Source: a virus. From it: a stretch of DNA of 26,713 nt. Under the pieces are notes generated by a model. That model saw nothing but the letters and a program-made list of their open reading frames with translations. It searched no databases and was not told where the DNA came from. Positions within the stretch are counted from its first letter, which is position 1. Each line of letters opens with the position of its first letter. A program made the translations under genes and the position numbers. This document shows positions 13,648-18,806 of this stretch, piece after piece. Location: IMG/VR virus record IMGVR_UViG_3300027467_000517, positions 1 through 26,713 of that record; one strand, written 5' to 3'.

Positions 13648-13663
13648 TGTGATGCAATTCACA
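13648..13663. promoter_or_regulatory. CRP/GlxR-type palindrome, site 1
   Basis: TGTGA-TGCAAT-TCACA, a perfect match to the CRP half-sites with the 6-nt spacer. It lies between the divergent promoters at 13601-13630 and 13702-13723. Its centre is 67.5 bases from the end of the plus-strand -10 box. Confidence 0.6.
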
Positions 13664-13701
13664 AAAATAGTTTTGCGACACGCCCGAAAAACACCCCAAA
13701 A

Positions 13702-13723
13702 TGTCAGACCCCTATGGTAGGAT
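13702..13723 (+). promoter_or_regulatory. TGTCRG promoter 1
   Basis: TGTCAG, 10 nt, TAGGAT. It is followed by AAGAAAGG and the gene at 13759. First of the TGTCRG promoter series. Confidence 0.6.
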
Positions 13724-13758
13724 ACTAGGTATCAAGATAAAGAAAGGTTGGTCTAACT

Positions 13759-13878
13759 ATGGACTACAATGATTACTATGACGAAATCTATCTAGATATT
13801 TATCTAGAGTTTGGTGCTGATTCAGTATCAGACCCCGACTATGCTGAGCAACTTGCTCATGCTAAGGGTGTGAAGTAA
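13759..13878 (+). CDS. 39-residue acidic Tyr/Asp-rich peptide
   Basis: Starts MDYNDYYDEIYLDIYLEFGA and ends HAKGVK. An AGAAAGG ribosome site and a TGTCAG promoter lie directly upstream. Its stop codon is embedded in CRP-like site 2. Strongly acidic, probably helical. Function unknown. Confidence 0.6.
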   Translation: MDYNDYYDEIYLDIYLEFGADSVSDPDYAEQLAHAKGVK

Positions 13879-13884
13879 ATCACA
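13869..13884. promoter_or_regulatory. CRP/GlxR-type palindrome, site 2
   Basis: TGTGA-AGTAAA-TCACA, overlapping the stop codon of the preceding gene. Flanking G and C bases extend it into a GGGTGTGA/TCACACACCC hairpin. Centre 57.5 bases from the end of the next -10 box. Confidence 0.6.
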
Positions 13885-13905
13885 CACCCTATGCGGCGTG
13901 TCGTC

Positions 13906-13934
13906 TTGATAATGTCGCTCCCTTGTGTTATTAT
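13906..13934 (+). promoter_or_regulatory. TGTCRG-class promoter 2
   Basis: TTGATA, 17-nt spacer, TATTAT. TGTCGC sits 10 nt before the -10 box, inside the spacer. GGCGTGTCG (13895-13903) lies just upstream. Confidence 0.75.
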
Positions 13935-13962
13935 TCCCGTATTAGAAAGAAAGAGGTAGCAA

Positions 13963-14160
13963 ATGTCCGCTAACTTATACAATGTCCAGTCCCTACTAGT
14001 AGGAAAGCCTTATCGTAGCCGTTCCGTAGAGGGCGAAATCGTATCGGCTGAGAAACACCCTCATGCCGTATGGTATGAAAACGCTGAGGCGTATCTAGTA
14101 GAGATACGCAAGAATACAGGTGGCTACACCTATCGCAGCGTAGCCGTAGCGTGTGACTAA
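13963..14160 (+). CDS. Hypothetical small protein
   Basis: A 65-residue beta-rich protein: SLLVGKPYRSRSVEGEIVSA, then HAVWYENAEAYLVEIRK and YTYRSVAVA. An AAGAGGT ribosome site and a TGTCGC promoter lie upstream. The stop overlaps CRP-like site 3. The pattern resembles a small SH3-like barrel, but no family is assigned. Confidence 0.7.
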   Translation: MSANLYNVQSLLVGKPYRSRSVEGEIVSAEKHPHAVWYENAEAYLVEIRKNTGGYTYRSVAVACD

Positions 14161-14167
14161 CCTCACA
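14152..14167. promoter_or_regulatory. CRP/GlxR-type palindrome, site 3
   Basis: TGTGA-CTAACC-TCACA, including the TAA stop of the preceding gene. Centre 57.5 bases from the end of the next -10 box, the same distance as site 2. Confidence 0.6.
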
Positions 14168-14188
14168 CCTACACCCTAGCGTGTCGGC

Positions 14189-14217
14189 TTGAAAATGTCG
14201 GTGCTATCGGATAGTAT
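14189..14217 (+). promoter_or_regulatory. TGTCRG promoter 3
   Basis: TTGAAA, 17-nt spacer, TAGTAT. TGTCGG (14196-14201) is 10 nt before the -10 box. AGCGTGTCG (14178-14186) lies just upstream. Confidence 0.75.
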
Positions 14218-14241
14218 TCCACTATAACTAAATAAGAGGTA

Positions 14242-14283
14242 TGAGCCTAGCAAATAAACCGAAAGGGTGAGCCTAGCAAATAA
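14242..14283 (+). repeat. Direct repeat with 26-base period in a leader
   Basis: TGAGCCTAGCAAATAA occurs twice (14242-14257 and 14268-14283). ATG at 14241 opens a 9-codon frame (MSLANKPKG), and the second copy begins a GTG frame of 14 codons (VSLANKTSTNERIN). These could be leader peptides or a duplicated control element before the gene at 14312. Confidence 0.55.
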
Positions 14284-14311
14284 GACCTCAACTAACGAAA
14301 GGATAAACTAA

Positions 14312-14437
14312 ATGAAAATGTATCAAACACTAAAATTTGATTGTAAGGCTTGCCACGGAGTAGGCTATCTATTCTATGGCGATAACAATGACTACACCAT
14401 TGACGCTTGCGATTGCGTAAGAGAGGAAAATAACTAA
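14312..14437 (+). CDS. 41-residue DnaJ-type zinc-finger peptide
   Basis: C11-x2-C14-H-G-x-G (CKACHGVGY) and C33-x-C35 (CDC) give the CxxCxGxG...CxC pattern of DnaJ-like half fingers. The protein at 15793 has the same spacing, so they are probably paralogues. AACGAAAGGA ribosome element upstream; the stop is fused to the next start as TAATG. Probably a zinc-stabilised adaptor; target unknown. Confidence 0.65.
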   Translation: MKMYQTLKFDCKACHGVGYLFYGDNNDYTIDACDCVREENN

Positions 14438-14559
14438 TGACTAAATGGGATACAATACAGGCAGATTTAGAGCCTATCACACCAAAGGTGTGGGGCGATG
14501 AACACGAATTCAATAATGATTTTGATGATGATTTTGATTTTGATTTGGAAATGGAGTAA
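14437..14559 (+). CDS. 40-residue very acidic peptide
   Basis: Starts MTKWDTIQADLEPITPKVWG and ends in NDFDDDFDFDLEME, alternating Asp and Phe. The high negative charge could imitate DNA or bind a basic partner, but this is speculative. Coupled to the upstream gene by TAATG. Confidence 0.6.
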   Translation: MTKWDTIQADLEPITPKVWGDEHEFNNDFDDDFDFDLEME

Positions 14560-14565
14560 ATAAAA

Positions 14566-14718
14566 ATGGATAGATACTTAGTAATAGATATCACTAGCGA
14601 TGGGCTTGCTTTTGAAACCGCCCAATTTGATTTCTACCTCTCTCCCCTAGGTATGGCGTTAGTAGTAGTGGGCGTTATTGCTTACAAGATTTACAAGCGC
14701 AGAAAGCGTGTGTTCTAA
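14566..14718 (+). CDS. Small single-span membrane protein
   Basis: A 50-residue protein. A soluble N-terminal part (MDRYLVIDITSDGLAFETAQ) is followed by LSPLGMALVVVGVIAYKIY (about 25-43), then KRRKR. The positive tail predicts cytoplasmic C-terminus and an outside N-terminus. It follows the acidic gene by 6 bases. Function unknown; membrane remodelling, lysis control or exclusion are open possibilities. Confidence 0.65.
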   Translation: MDRYLVIDITSDGLAFETAQFDFYLSPLGMALVVVGVIAYKIYKRRKRVF

Positions 14719-14762
14719 AACACAAAACGGATCGGCGTGTCGATTTGACAAAATCGGCAGCT

Positions 14763-14782
14763 GCCCGCAGTCTTTTGCGGGC
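14763..14782 (+). terminator. GCCCGCA/TGCGGGC hairpin
   Basis: A perfect 7-bp stem with a 6-nt loop after the operon ending at 14718, without a T tract. The CCCGCA/TGCGGG pairing recurs at 16570, 18065 and 20147. It may be a terminator of the actinobacterial, T-poor kind. GGCGTGTCG (14734-14742) lies before it. Confidence 0.5.
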
Positions 14783-14834
14783 GATTTGTACCGTTATGTC
14801 CGATTTAAGTAGATTCACGGAAAACCCCGAAAAA

Positions 14835-14850
14835 TGTGAGATTTATCACA
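14835..14850. promoter_or_regulatory. CRP/GlxR-type palindrome, site 4
   Basis: TGTGA-GATTTA-TCACA, preceded by AAAACCCCGAAAAA, a context also seen at 25.55 kb. Centre 68.5 bases from the end of the next -10 box. Confidence 0.65.
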
Positions 14851-14889
14851 AAACAAAATGTCCGATTTGTGGCATTACTGGTCAGTAAA

Positions 14890-14911
14890 TGTCAGACCCC
14901 CCTGTTATACT
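14890..14911 (+). promoter_or_regulatory. TGTCRG promoter 4
   Basis: TGTCAG, 10 nt, TATACT. An ATG at 14889 overlaps the element and would give an upstream extension; the real start is more likely 14949, after AGAAAGG. Confidence 0.7.
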
Positions 14912-14948
14912 TCAGTTATTAGATAGTAAAAAAGAAAGGTGGTCTAAA

Positions 14949-15155
14949 ATGACTACACTAAATAAAAATAATAAAGTAAATGCTTTCGACATTATCGAAG
15001 AAAAAGGCTTATGCGCTATGGATAAAATTTGCGTATTTTGCTCAATAATGACAGATGGGTGGAATAGTTTTTGCCCAAGATGTAAAGAATACAAAGGTAT
15101 GATGAGATTACCTGAAGCCATAGAATACTATGGTGAAGAAATTATTGGATACTAA
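14949..15155 (+). CDS. Zinc-ribbon protein
   Basis: A 68-residue protein. C28-x2-C31 (ICVFCS) and C42-x2-C45 (FCPRCK) form a classic four-Cys ribbon. A helix (LPEAIEYYGEEIIG) ends the protein. Start chosen at 14949 because AGAAAGG precedes it; the ATG at 14889 lies within the promoter. Function unknown; such ribbons commonly bind nucleic acid or RNA polymerase. Confidence 0.75.
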   Translation: MTTLNKNNKVNAFDIIEEKGLCAMDKICVFCSIMTDGWNSFCPRCKEYKGMMRLPEAIEYYGEEIIGY

Positions 15156-15173
15156 TAGAAAGGATAACTAATA

Positions 15174-15296
15174 ATGGGTTACATTGAAATTTTTAGATTA
15201 GATGAACAAGGTGCTGGCTGGGTTGATCTCAGCGAGGCTACGCCTGAAGAATTGCTAAACCTTGAAATTGGCTTATTTCAAGAGGGAGCTTTGTGA
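15174..15296 (+). CDS. 40-residue hypothetical peptide
   Basis: Frame MGYIEIFRLDEQGAGWVDLS, then EATPEELLNLEIGLFQEGAL. AGAAAGGA upstream, 18 bases after the previous gene. Beta-hairpin followed by a helix; acidic. Its TGA stop lies within CRP-like site 5. Not assigned. Confidence 0.6.
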   Translation: MGYIEIFRLDEQGAGWVDLSEATPEELLNLEIGLFQEGAL

Positions 15297-15307
15297 GATT
15301 TCTCACA
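15292..15307. promoter_or_regulatory. CRP/GlxR-type palindrome, site 5
   Basis: TGTGA-GATTTC-TCACA. The reverse complement of this exact 16-mer occurs at 18126. It includes the stop codon of the preceding gene. Centre 76.5 bases from the end of the next -10 box. Confidence 0.65.
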
Positions 15308-15347
15308 AGGCTAAGCGTCTCAAAATTTGAGAAAATCCGATTTGGAT

Positions 15348-15376
15348 TTGTAAAGCCCGTAAAATTTTGGTAAAAT
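15348..15376 (+). promoter_or_regulatory. Second-class promoter with repeat over -10
   Basis: TTGTAA, 17-nt spacer, TAAAAT. The -10 lies within TTGG-TAAAATTG-CCAA. There is no TGTCGG element. It resembles the promoter at 25546. Confidence 0.6.
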
Positions 15377-15401
15377 TGCCAACCTAAAGAAAGGAAAACT
15401 A

Positions 15402-15617
15402 ATGAGAAGTTATTCAATTGTAGATTTACTAGTAGACCAATACTATGCGCCTACTTCATTATCCCGCCGTTTCAATGGTGGAATTATAAACTTTGCTGAA
15501 AAGCGTGAGGATACTTATCCGCCAGAGGGTTGGGAACACTTTGCTATTCGCTACCGCCCAACAGGGTCAATTCAAGACCAATGGGCTACTGTCGCTGTGA
15601 GGCTTACCGACTACTAA
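15402..15617 (+). CDS. Hypothetical small protein
   Basis: A 71-residue protein: a helix (SYSIVDLLVDQYYAP), then GGIINFAEKREDTYPPEGWE and HFAIRYRPTG...QWATVAVRLTDY, a beta pattern. AGAAAGGA upstream. No known family recognised. Confidence 0.7.
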   Translation: MRSYSIVDLLVDQYYAPTSLSRRFNGGIINFAEKREDTYPPEGWEHFAIRYRPTGSIQDQWATVAVRLTDY

Positions 15618-15618
15618 A

Positions 15619-15640
15619 TGTCGGTGGCTTCCGCTATAAT
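15619..15640 (+). promoter_or_regulatory. TGTCRG promoter 5
   Basis: TGTCGG, 10 nt, TATAAT, directly after the stop of the preceding gene. AACGAAAGGA and an ATG follow. Confidence 0.8.
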
Positions 15641-15667
15641 CTAATCAACTAAACGAAAGGAAAACTA

Positions 15668-15790
15668 ATGAAATTCAATTCTCTCGAAGACTTCAAGTCT
15701 TATGTTATCTCTCAGCGTGAAGCAAGCAAGGCTGAAGCCTTGTCGGTGCTAACTGCTACAATTCCAACAACAGAACGAAAGGAAAACTAA
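15668..15790 (+). CDS. 40-residue peptide whose 3' end contains the next promoter and ribosome site
   Basis: Frame MKFNSLEDFKSYVISQREAS, then KAEALSVLTATIPTTERKEN. AACGAAAGGA upstream. Codons 24-31 contain TGTCGG-N10-TACAAT, and the last codons (ACAGAACGAAAGG) spell the start-associated sequence of the next gene. The peptide may be real, with overlapping regulatory code, or the frame may have arisen around the cassette. Confidence 0.55.
   Translation: MKFNSLEDFKSYVISQREASKAEALSVLTATIPTTERKEN
15741..15762 (+). promoter_or_regulatory. TGTCRG promoter 6, inside a gene
   Basis: TGTCGG, 10 nt, TACAAT within codons 24-31 of the 40-residue gene. It would add transcription for the DnaJ-type finger gene at 15793. 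Confidence 0.65.
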
Positions 15791-15792
15791 AA

Positions 15793-15990
15793 ATGAAAAC
15801 AACAACAGAACTAATTGACACAATTCTAAATTGTGATGAGTGCTATGGACAAGGCGTATCGGGTTGGGTATCACCTGACGGCGACTATGATTTTGAGTAT
15901 TGCGAATGTAATCCATACAAAATAATTCTTGACTATGATAAAAGCGTAGTTGATACAGGAACTCTATTTGAAACTGCGGAGGCTAACTAA
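15793..15990 (+). CDS. DnaJ-type zinc-finger protein
   Basis: A 65-residue protein. C14-x2-C17-Y-G-x-G (CDECYGQG) and C37-x-C39 (YCECN) match the CxxCxGxG...CxC half-finger and the 41-residue protein at 14312. A C-terminal helix/strand part (PYKIILDYDKSVVDTGTLFE) extends it. AACGAAAGGA upstream; its stop overlaps the next ATG. Confidence 0.7.
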   Translation: MKTTTELIDTILNCDECYGQGVSGWVSPDGDYDFEYCECNPYKIILDYDKSVVDTGTLFETAEAN

Positions 15991-16199
15991 TGTATAAAAT
16001 AACTGTAACCTATGATGAAAGCAAAACCCCTGATTATGTTTTTCAATATTCAGATGAACTACAAGCACACAAAGAATTTGCTAAGTATGTTGATTGGGGA
16101 TTTGCTAACGAATACTCAACTGTAAATTTATTTACACCTAGCGGAAAATGCTACACAAAAATTTTCTATCGTGAAGGTAGAAGGGTGGTTGAAAAATAA
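15990..16199 (+). CDS. Hypothetical small protein
   Basis: A 69-residue alpha/beta protein: MYKITVTYDES, YVFQYSDELQAHKEFAKYVDW, STVNLFTPSGKCYTKIFYREG. This strand-helix-strand-strand pattern is typical of small phage proteins. Coupled to both neighbours (start and stop each share a base with the adjoining gene). No known family recognised. Confidence 0.7.
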   Translation: MYKITVTYDESKTPDYVFQYSDELQAHKEFAKYVDWGFANEYSTVNLFTPSGKCYTKIFYREGRRVVEK

Positions 16200-16387
16200 T
16201 GATGACAAGAAAAGACTATGTTGCTACCGCAGAAATTCTGCGGTATGTTTCAGATAAAACTCACCCAGCCGTTTTTTCTAAAATGGTTGTAGATTTTGCG
16301 GAGATGTTCGCAAGAGATAACGAAAGATTTGACGCCACTAAATTTTATTCGGCTTCAAATTACAAAATTCCAAATTTCAGTAACTAA
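16199..16387 (+). CDS. Small conserved-type actinophage protein
   Basis: A 62-residue helical protein (TRKDYVATAEILRYV, then FSKMVVDFAEMFARDNERFD and FYSASNYK). The pattern DFaxMFaxDNxxFDxxxFxxA is one I recall from many actinobacteriophage small proteins of unknown function. Coupled by overlap to the gene before it. Confidence 0.75.
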   Translation: MMTRKDYVATAEILRYVSDKTHPAVFSKMVVDFAEMFARDNERFDATKFYSASNYKIPNFSN

Positions 16388-16405
16388 ATAAAAAAAGGAC
16401 AGAAA

Positions 16406-16552
16406 ATGAAATTACCAAATAAAGAAAGAATAAAAAAAGTTTTGGAATTGCGGAGATCAAATGCCGCAACTCCAATTCCTAGTAAAAAAATTTACAAGCG
16501 AAAACAAAAACATAAAAAAACCGCTGTTGGTAAAACTATGAATTGGGATTAG
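16406..16552 (+). CDS. 48-residue very basic peptide
   Basis: MKLPNKERIKKVLELRRSNA, then ATPIPSKKIYKRKQKHKKTA and VGKTMNWD. High Lys/Arg content and no acidic tail suggest nucleic-acid binding. AAAAGGA lies upstream. The stop overlaps a perfect 16-bp palindrome AGTTGAAATTTCAACT (16551-16566). Confidence 0.6.
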   Translation: MKLPNKERIKKVLELRRSNAATPIPSKKIYKRKQKHKKTAVGKTMNWD

Positions 16553-16586
16553 TTGAAATTTCAACTAAGCCCGCAGTAGCTGCGGG
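16551..16586 (+). terminator. Two adjacent hairpins after the basic peptide gene
   Basis: A perfect palindrome AGTTGAAATTTCAACT (16551-16566) is followed by CCCGCAG-tag-CTGCGGG (16570-16586). There is no T tract. The second is a member of the CCCGCA/TGCGGG series. GGCGTGTCG (16591-16599) follows. Confidence 0.5.
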
Positions 16587-16608
16587 GTCGGGCGTGTCGT
16601 TAAGTAGA

Positions 16609-16624
16609 TGTGAGATTTATCACA
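16609..16624. promoter_or_regulatory. CRP/GlxR-type palindrome, site 6
   Basis: TGTGA-GATTTA-TCACA, identical to site 4. Followed by GGAATTTTGAC, also seen elsewhere in variant form, and by GGCGTGTCG (16636-16644). Centre 56.5 bases from the end of the next -10 box. Confidence 0.65.
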
Positions 16625-16644
16625 GGAATTTTGACGGCGTGTCG

Positions 16645-16673
16645 CTGAAAATGTCAGCCTTTTACGCTATAAT
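16645..16673 (+). promoter_or_regulatory. TGTCRG promoter 7
   Basis: CTGAAA, 17-nt spacer, TATAAT, with TGTCAG (16652-16657) 10 nt before the -10 box. AACGAAAGGA follows before the ATG at 16704. Confidence 0.8.
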
Positions 16674-16703
16674 TGCTGCGTATCCCAACGAAAGGAAATA
16701 ACT

Positions 16704-17201
16704 ATGGGTTTAGATATGTATCTCCACGCTAAGAAATATGTGGAAAAAGTAAATTGGCAGGTCCTACAAGAAAATCAAGACTTGTCTTATGATAGTCCTG
16801 AAGCAATTAATCCTCTATGGAAAGATATTGTTTCTACCTCTCAAATGTCAGATGTTGCTACAGATATTTATGGCGTAAATGTTGAAGTTACTTGTGCTTA
16901 TTGGCGTAAGTCTAATCAAATACACAAATGGTTTGTAGATAATGTACAAAATGGTGAAGATAATTGTGGCGAATACTATGTATCACACGATAAATTAAAG
17001 GAATTAAGGGAAACCTGCCGTCAAGCCTTATTCGCTAAGGACCCTAGTTTGCTGCCGCCACAAGGTGGATTTTTCTTTGGCAATACCGATATTGATGAAT
17101 GGTATTGGCAAGATATCAAGGACACTATCAAGAAACTTGATCGGGTGTTCAAATTGTCCGATTTCGACAAATTGTCCTTTTATTACAATTCCTCTTGGTA
17201 A
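16704..17201 (+). CDS. Conserved phage protein of unknown function (MGLDMYL type)
   Basis: A 165-residue protein. It starts MGLDMYLHAKKYV and contains YWRKSNQIHKWFVDNVQNGE with CGEYYVS (about 72-100), followed by a helix (KLKELRETCRQALF) and a C-terminal Trp/Asp region (FGNTDIDEWYWQDIKDTIKK). The YWRKxNxIHxWFV core is familiar from many phage proteins with no assigned function. It has its own promoter and ribosome element. The stop overlaps the start of the next promoter. Confidence 0.8.
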   Translation: MGLDMYLHAKKYVEKVNWQVLQENQDLSYDSPEAINPLWKDIVSTSQMSDVATDIYGVNVEVTCAYWRKSNQIHKWFVDNVQNGEDNCGEYYVSHDKLKELRETCRQALFAKDPSLLPPQGGFFFGNTDIDEWYWQDIKDTIKKLDRVFKLSDFDKLSFYYNSSW

Positions 17202-17202
17202 A

Positions 17203-17224
17203 TGTCGGTGGGCCCGTGTATAAT
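17203..17224 (+). promoter_or_regulatory. TGTCRG promoter 8
   Basis: TGTCGG, 10 nt, TATAAT. GGGCCC lies on both sides of the -10 box. AACGAAAGG precedes the ATG at 17249. Confidence 0.8.
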
Positions 17225-17248
17225 GGGCCCTCTAACGAAAGGTCTCTC

Positions 17249-17968
17249 ATGAAATTAAAACGTTCTAACGATAGAAAGGTCGCTAATGCCGTCTCAAAAA
17301 ATGGAAAAACCCCAACAATTGCCAACACCTTCGGATTACCTGCTGGAAAAGATTTCTCGTGTCCTGGTGCCACTAGTGTTTGTGAAAGCGTTTGCTATGC
17401 AGGAAAACTTGAAAGAGTATACAAGGGAGTAAGAGCGGTCCTCTTACACAATTGGGAATTACTTAAGAATGCAGATGTTGAAACTATGGTTTCTCTTCTG
17501 GATGAAATGATTGTTGATTTTAAAAAAGATTGTGATAAAAAGTCTGCAGAAAAATTATTCCGTATCCATTGGGACGGAGATTTCTTTTCAGATACCTACG
17601 CATATGCGTGGAAGACTGTAATTAATCGTCATGCGGATGTTCAATTTTGGGTTTATACACGTGTTTATTCTGCTGTACCAATTCTAATTGACATTCCTAA
17701 TCTGTCTCTTTATTTTTCTACCGACGATGAGAATAAAGAAATTGCAGGCGCATTGCGTGATTTGCATAATGTCCGTCTTGCATACTTAGGCAAAACGTTT
17801 GCTGTCACCGAAAGCGTTATGAAAGAATTAACTGGCAAGGTCGGTGCTAAGTGTCCTGAAAATAATAAACAAATTCCATTGATTTCAACTAATGGCAGCG
17901 CATGTGTGTCATGTGGATTGTGTGTATTTAATAAGGCTGATATTAGATTTTCTGCGAGTAAAAAATGA
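17249..17968 (+). CDS. Gp88-like cysteine-rich protein
   Basis: A 239-residue protein. Start at 17249 after AACGAAAGG; a frame from 17195 would run through the promoter. C38-x6-C45-x3-C49 (SCPGATSVCESVCYAG) and C202, C219-x2-C222-x2-C225 (ACVSCGLC) suggest a metal or Fe-S cluster. RIHWDGDFFSD, VQFWVYTRVYS and LSLYFSTDDEN look like barrel strands. The pattern matches the phage gene product 88 family (PF17338-like, from memory). The barrel-like layout and Cys clusters recall radical-SAM-related proteins, but the canonical CxxxCxxC is absent. Reaction unknown. Its TGA overlaps a tiny membrane gene. Confidence 0.8.
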   Translation: MKLKRSNDRKVANAVSKNGKTPTIANTFGLPAGKDFSCPGATSVCESVCYAGKLERVYKGVRAVLLHNWELLKNADVETMVSLLDEMIVDFKKDCDKKSAEKLFRIHWDGDFFSDTYAYAWKTVINRHADVQFWVYTRVYSAVPILIDIPNLSLYFSTDDENKEIAGALRDLHNVRLAYLGKTFAVTESVMKELTGKVGAKCPENNKQIPLISTNGSACVSCGLCVFNKADIRFSASKK

Positions 17969-18060
17969 TAGAGCTCCTTGGATCTGTTGCAGCTATTTTA
18001 TTTATTGCATTGTTACTGTCACCGTTTATATTAATAATTTATATGTTGACAAAACTGTAA
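17965..18060 (+). CDS. 31-residue membrane peptide coupled to the Gp88-like gene
   Basis: ATGA overlap with the previous stop. MIELLGSVAAILFIALLLSP, then FILIIYMLTKL: a single hydrophobic helix with an acidic residue near the N-terminus and a Lys at the end. The ATGA coupling is the main support. It may anchor or regulate a complex, or be a lysis or exclusion peptide. Function unknown. Confidence 0.6.
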   Translation: MIELLGSVAAILFIALLLSPFILIIYMLTKL

Positions 18061-18064
18061 AATG

Positions 18065-18114
18065 CCCGCAATATATTGCGGGGTTATCCACAGATTTAAG
18101 TGGACCTGTGGATA
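18065..18114. promoter_or_regulatory. Palindrome plus inverted DnaA-box-like pair, copy 1
   Basis: CCCGCAATATATTGCGGG (18065-18082) is a perfect 18-bp palindrome. TTATCCACA (18084-18092), the DnaA-box consensus, follows. TATCCACAG and CTGTGGATA are 9-bp inverted arms with a 12-nt gap (18085-18114). The same layout recurs at 20147-20194. Confidence 0.6.
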
Positions 18115-18125
18115 TTCACGGGAAT

Positions 18126-18141
18126 TGTGAGAAATCTCACA
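18126..18141. promoter_or_regulatory. CRP/GlxR-type palindrome, site 7
   Basis: TGTGA-GAAATC-TCACA, the reverse complement of site 5. CGGCG-aca-CGCCG (18146-18158), containing GGCGTGTCG in reverse, follows. Centre 62.5 bases from the end of the -10 box. Confidence 0.65.
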
Positions 18142-18167
18142 AACACGGCGACACGCCGATAATGGAT

Positions 18168-18196
18168 TAGATAATGTCGCAGGCTTACGCTATAAT
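18168..18196 (+). promoter_or_regulatory. TGTCRG-class promoter 9
   Basis: TAGATA, 17-nt spacer, TATAAT, with TGTCGC (18175-18180) 10 nt before the -10 box. AAACGAAAGGA precedes the ATG at 18227. Confidence 0.75.
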
Positions 18197-18226
18197 TCCA
18201 CTATCAACAAACGAAAGGAAAAAATA

Positions 18227-18478
18227 ATGTCCAACTTCTCAAATTGGAAATCCTACCCGTTTTCAGTAGACGGTGTAGACTTTGTATCTTTAATTAATCC
18301 TGAAGGTTCAATGTATGCTCAAATTCAACGAGTGCCTGCACAGGTATTTACTCAAATGAACGAATCTGCAATTCGTGAGTTAATTGGTAAAGTATCTCTC
18401 TTATCCCGCTCTGAAATTCAGGATGAGTTAGACCGTGTAAATGAAGGCTACGGTCAGGCTTACCTAGCCCTAGCCTAA
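18227..18478 (+). CDS. Hypothetical small protein
   Basis: An 83-residue protein: SNWKSYPFSVDGVDFVSLIN, a beta part, then two helices (AQVFTQMNESAIRELIGKVS, RSEIQDELDRVNEGYGQAYL). It has its own promoter and AAACGAAAGGA. A further TGTCGG promoter begins immediately after its stop. No known family recognised. Confidence 0.7.
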   Translation: MSNFSNWKSYPFSVDGVDFVSLINPEGSMYAQIQRVPAQVFTQMNESAIRELIGKVSLLSRSEIQDELDRVNEGYGQAYLALA

Positions 18479-18480
18479 AA

Positions 18481-18511
18481 TGTCGGTGGGTAGGTGTATA
18501 ATCTACCCACC
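18481..18511 (+). promoter_or_regulatory. TGTCRG promoter 10 with 9-bp inverted repeat around -10
   Basis: TGTCGG, 10 nt, TATAAT (18497-18502). GGTGGGTAG (18485-18493) and CTACCCACC (18503-18511) are perfect inverted arms flanking the -10 box. Confidence 0.8.
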
Positions 18512-18530
18512 ACACAACGAAAGGAAAAAA

Positions 18531-18806
18531 ATGCTATCAACCGCAACCGCTCTTATTCAGGCAACTGAAGAAAGTATTTTTGATGAGGAAATTATGGGTT
18601 TTGCTCAGGCTTTCTGCTATCACGCTAAAGAATTAGATGACGAACAATTCGCTAAATCTATTTATACTTATTCTTGTATGCTTGCTTCTCTCGCAATAGA
18701 TAAGGCTACTAAAATTTTGCTAACTGAAACTCAGGTAAAAGAACTTATGGCTACTATTGATGAAATGGAAACAATGAGAGATGAGGTATTAGAAAATGGG
18801 GAGTAA
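18531..18806 (+). CDS. Hypothetical helical protein
   Basis: A 91-residue protein. Start at 18531, after AACGAAAGGA; a frame from 18480 would run through the promoter. Helices dominate (TATALIQATEESIFDEEIMG, EEFAK-like DEQFAKSIYTYSCMLASLAI, VKELMATIDEMETMRDEVL). Acidic. It overlaps the next gene by 11 bases. No known family recognised. Confidence 0.7.
   Translation: MLSTATALIQATEESIFDEEIMGFAQAFCYHAKELDDEQFAKSIYTYSCMLASLAIDKATKILLTETQVKELMATIDEMETMRDEVLENGE

Noticed and set aside
13537-13662. N-terminal extension of the unknown protein ending at 12778
   Set aside because: It crosses a likely promoter and a CRP-like operator region; its first 42 residues look unrelated to the rest.
14242-14283. 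CRISPR-like repeat
   Set aside because: Only two copies with a 10-base gap; no array or cas genes anywhere in the window.
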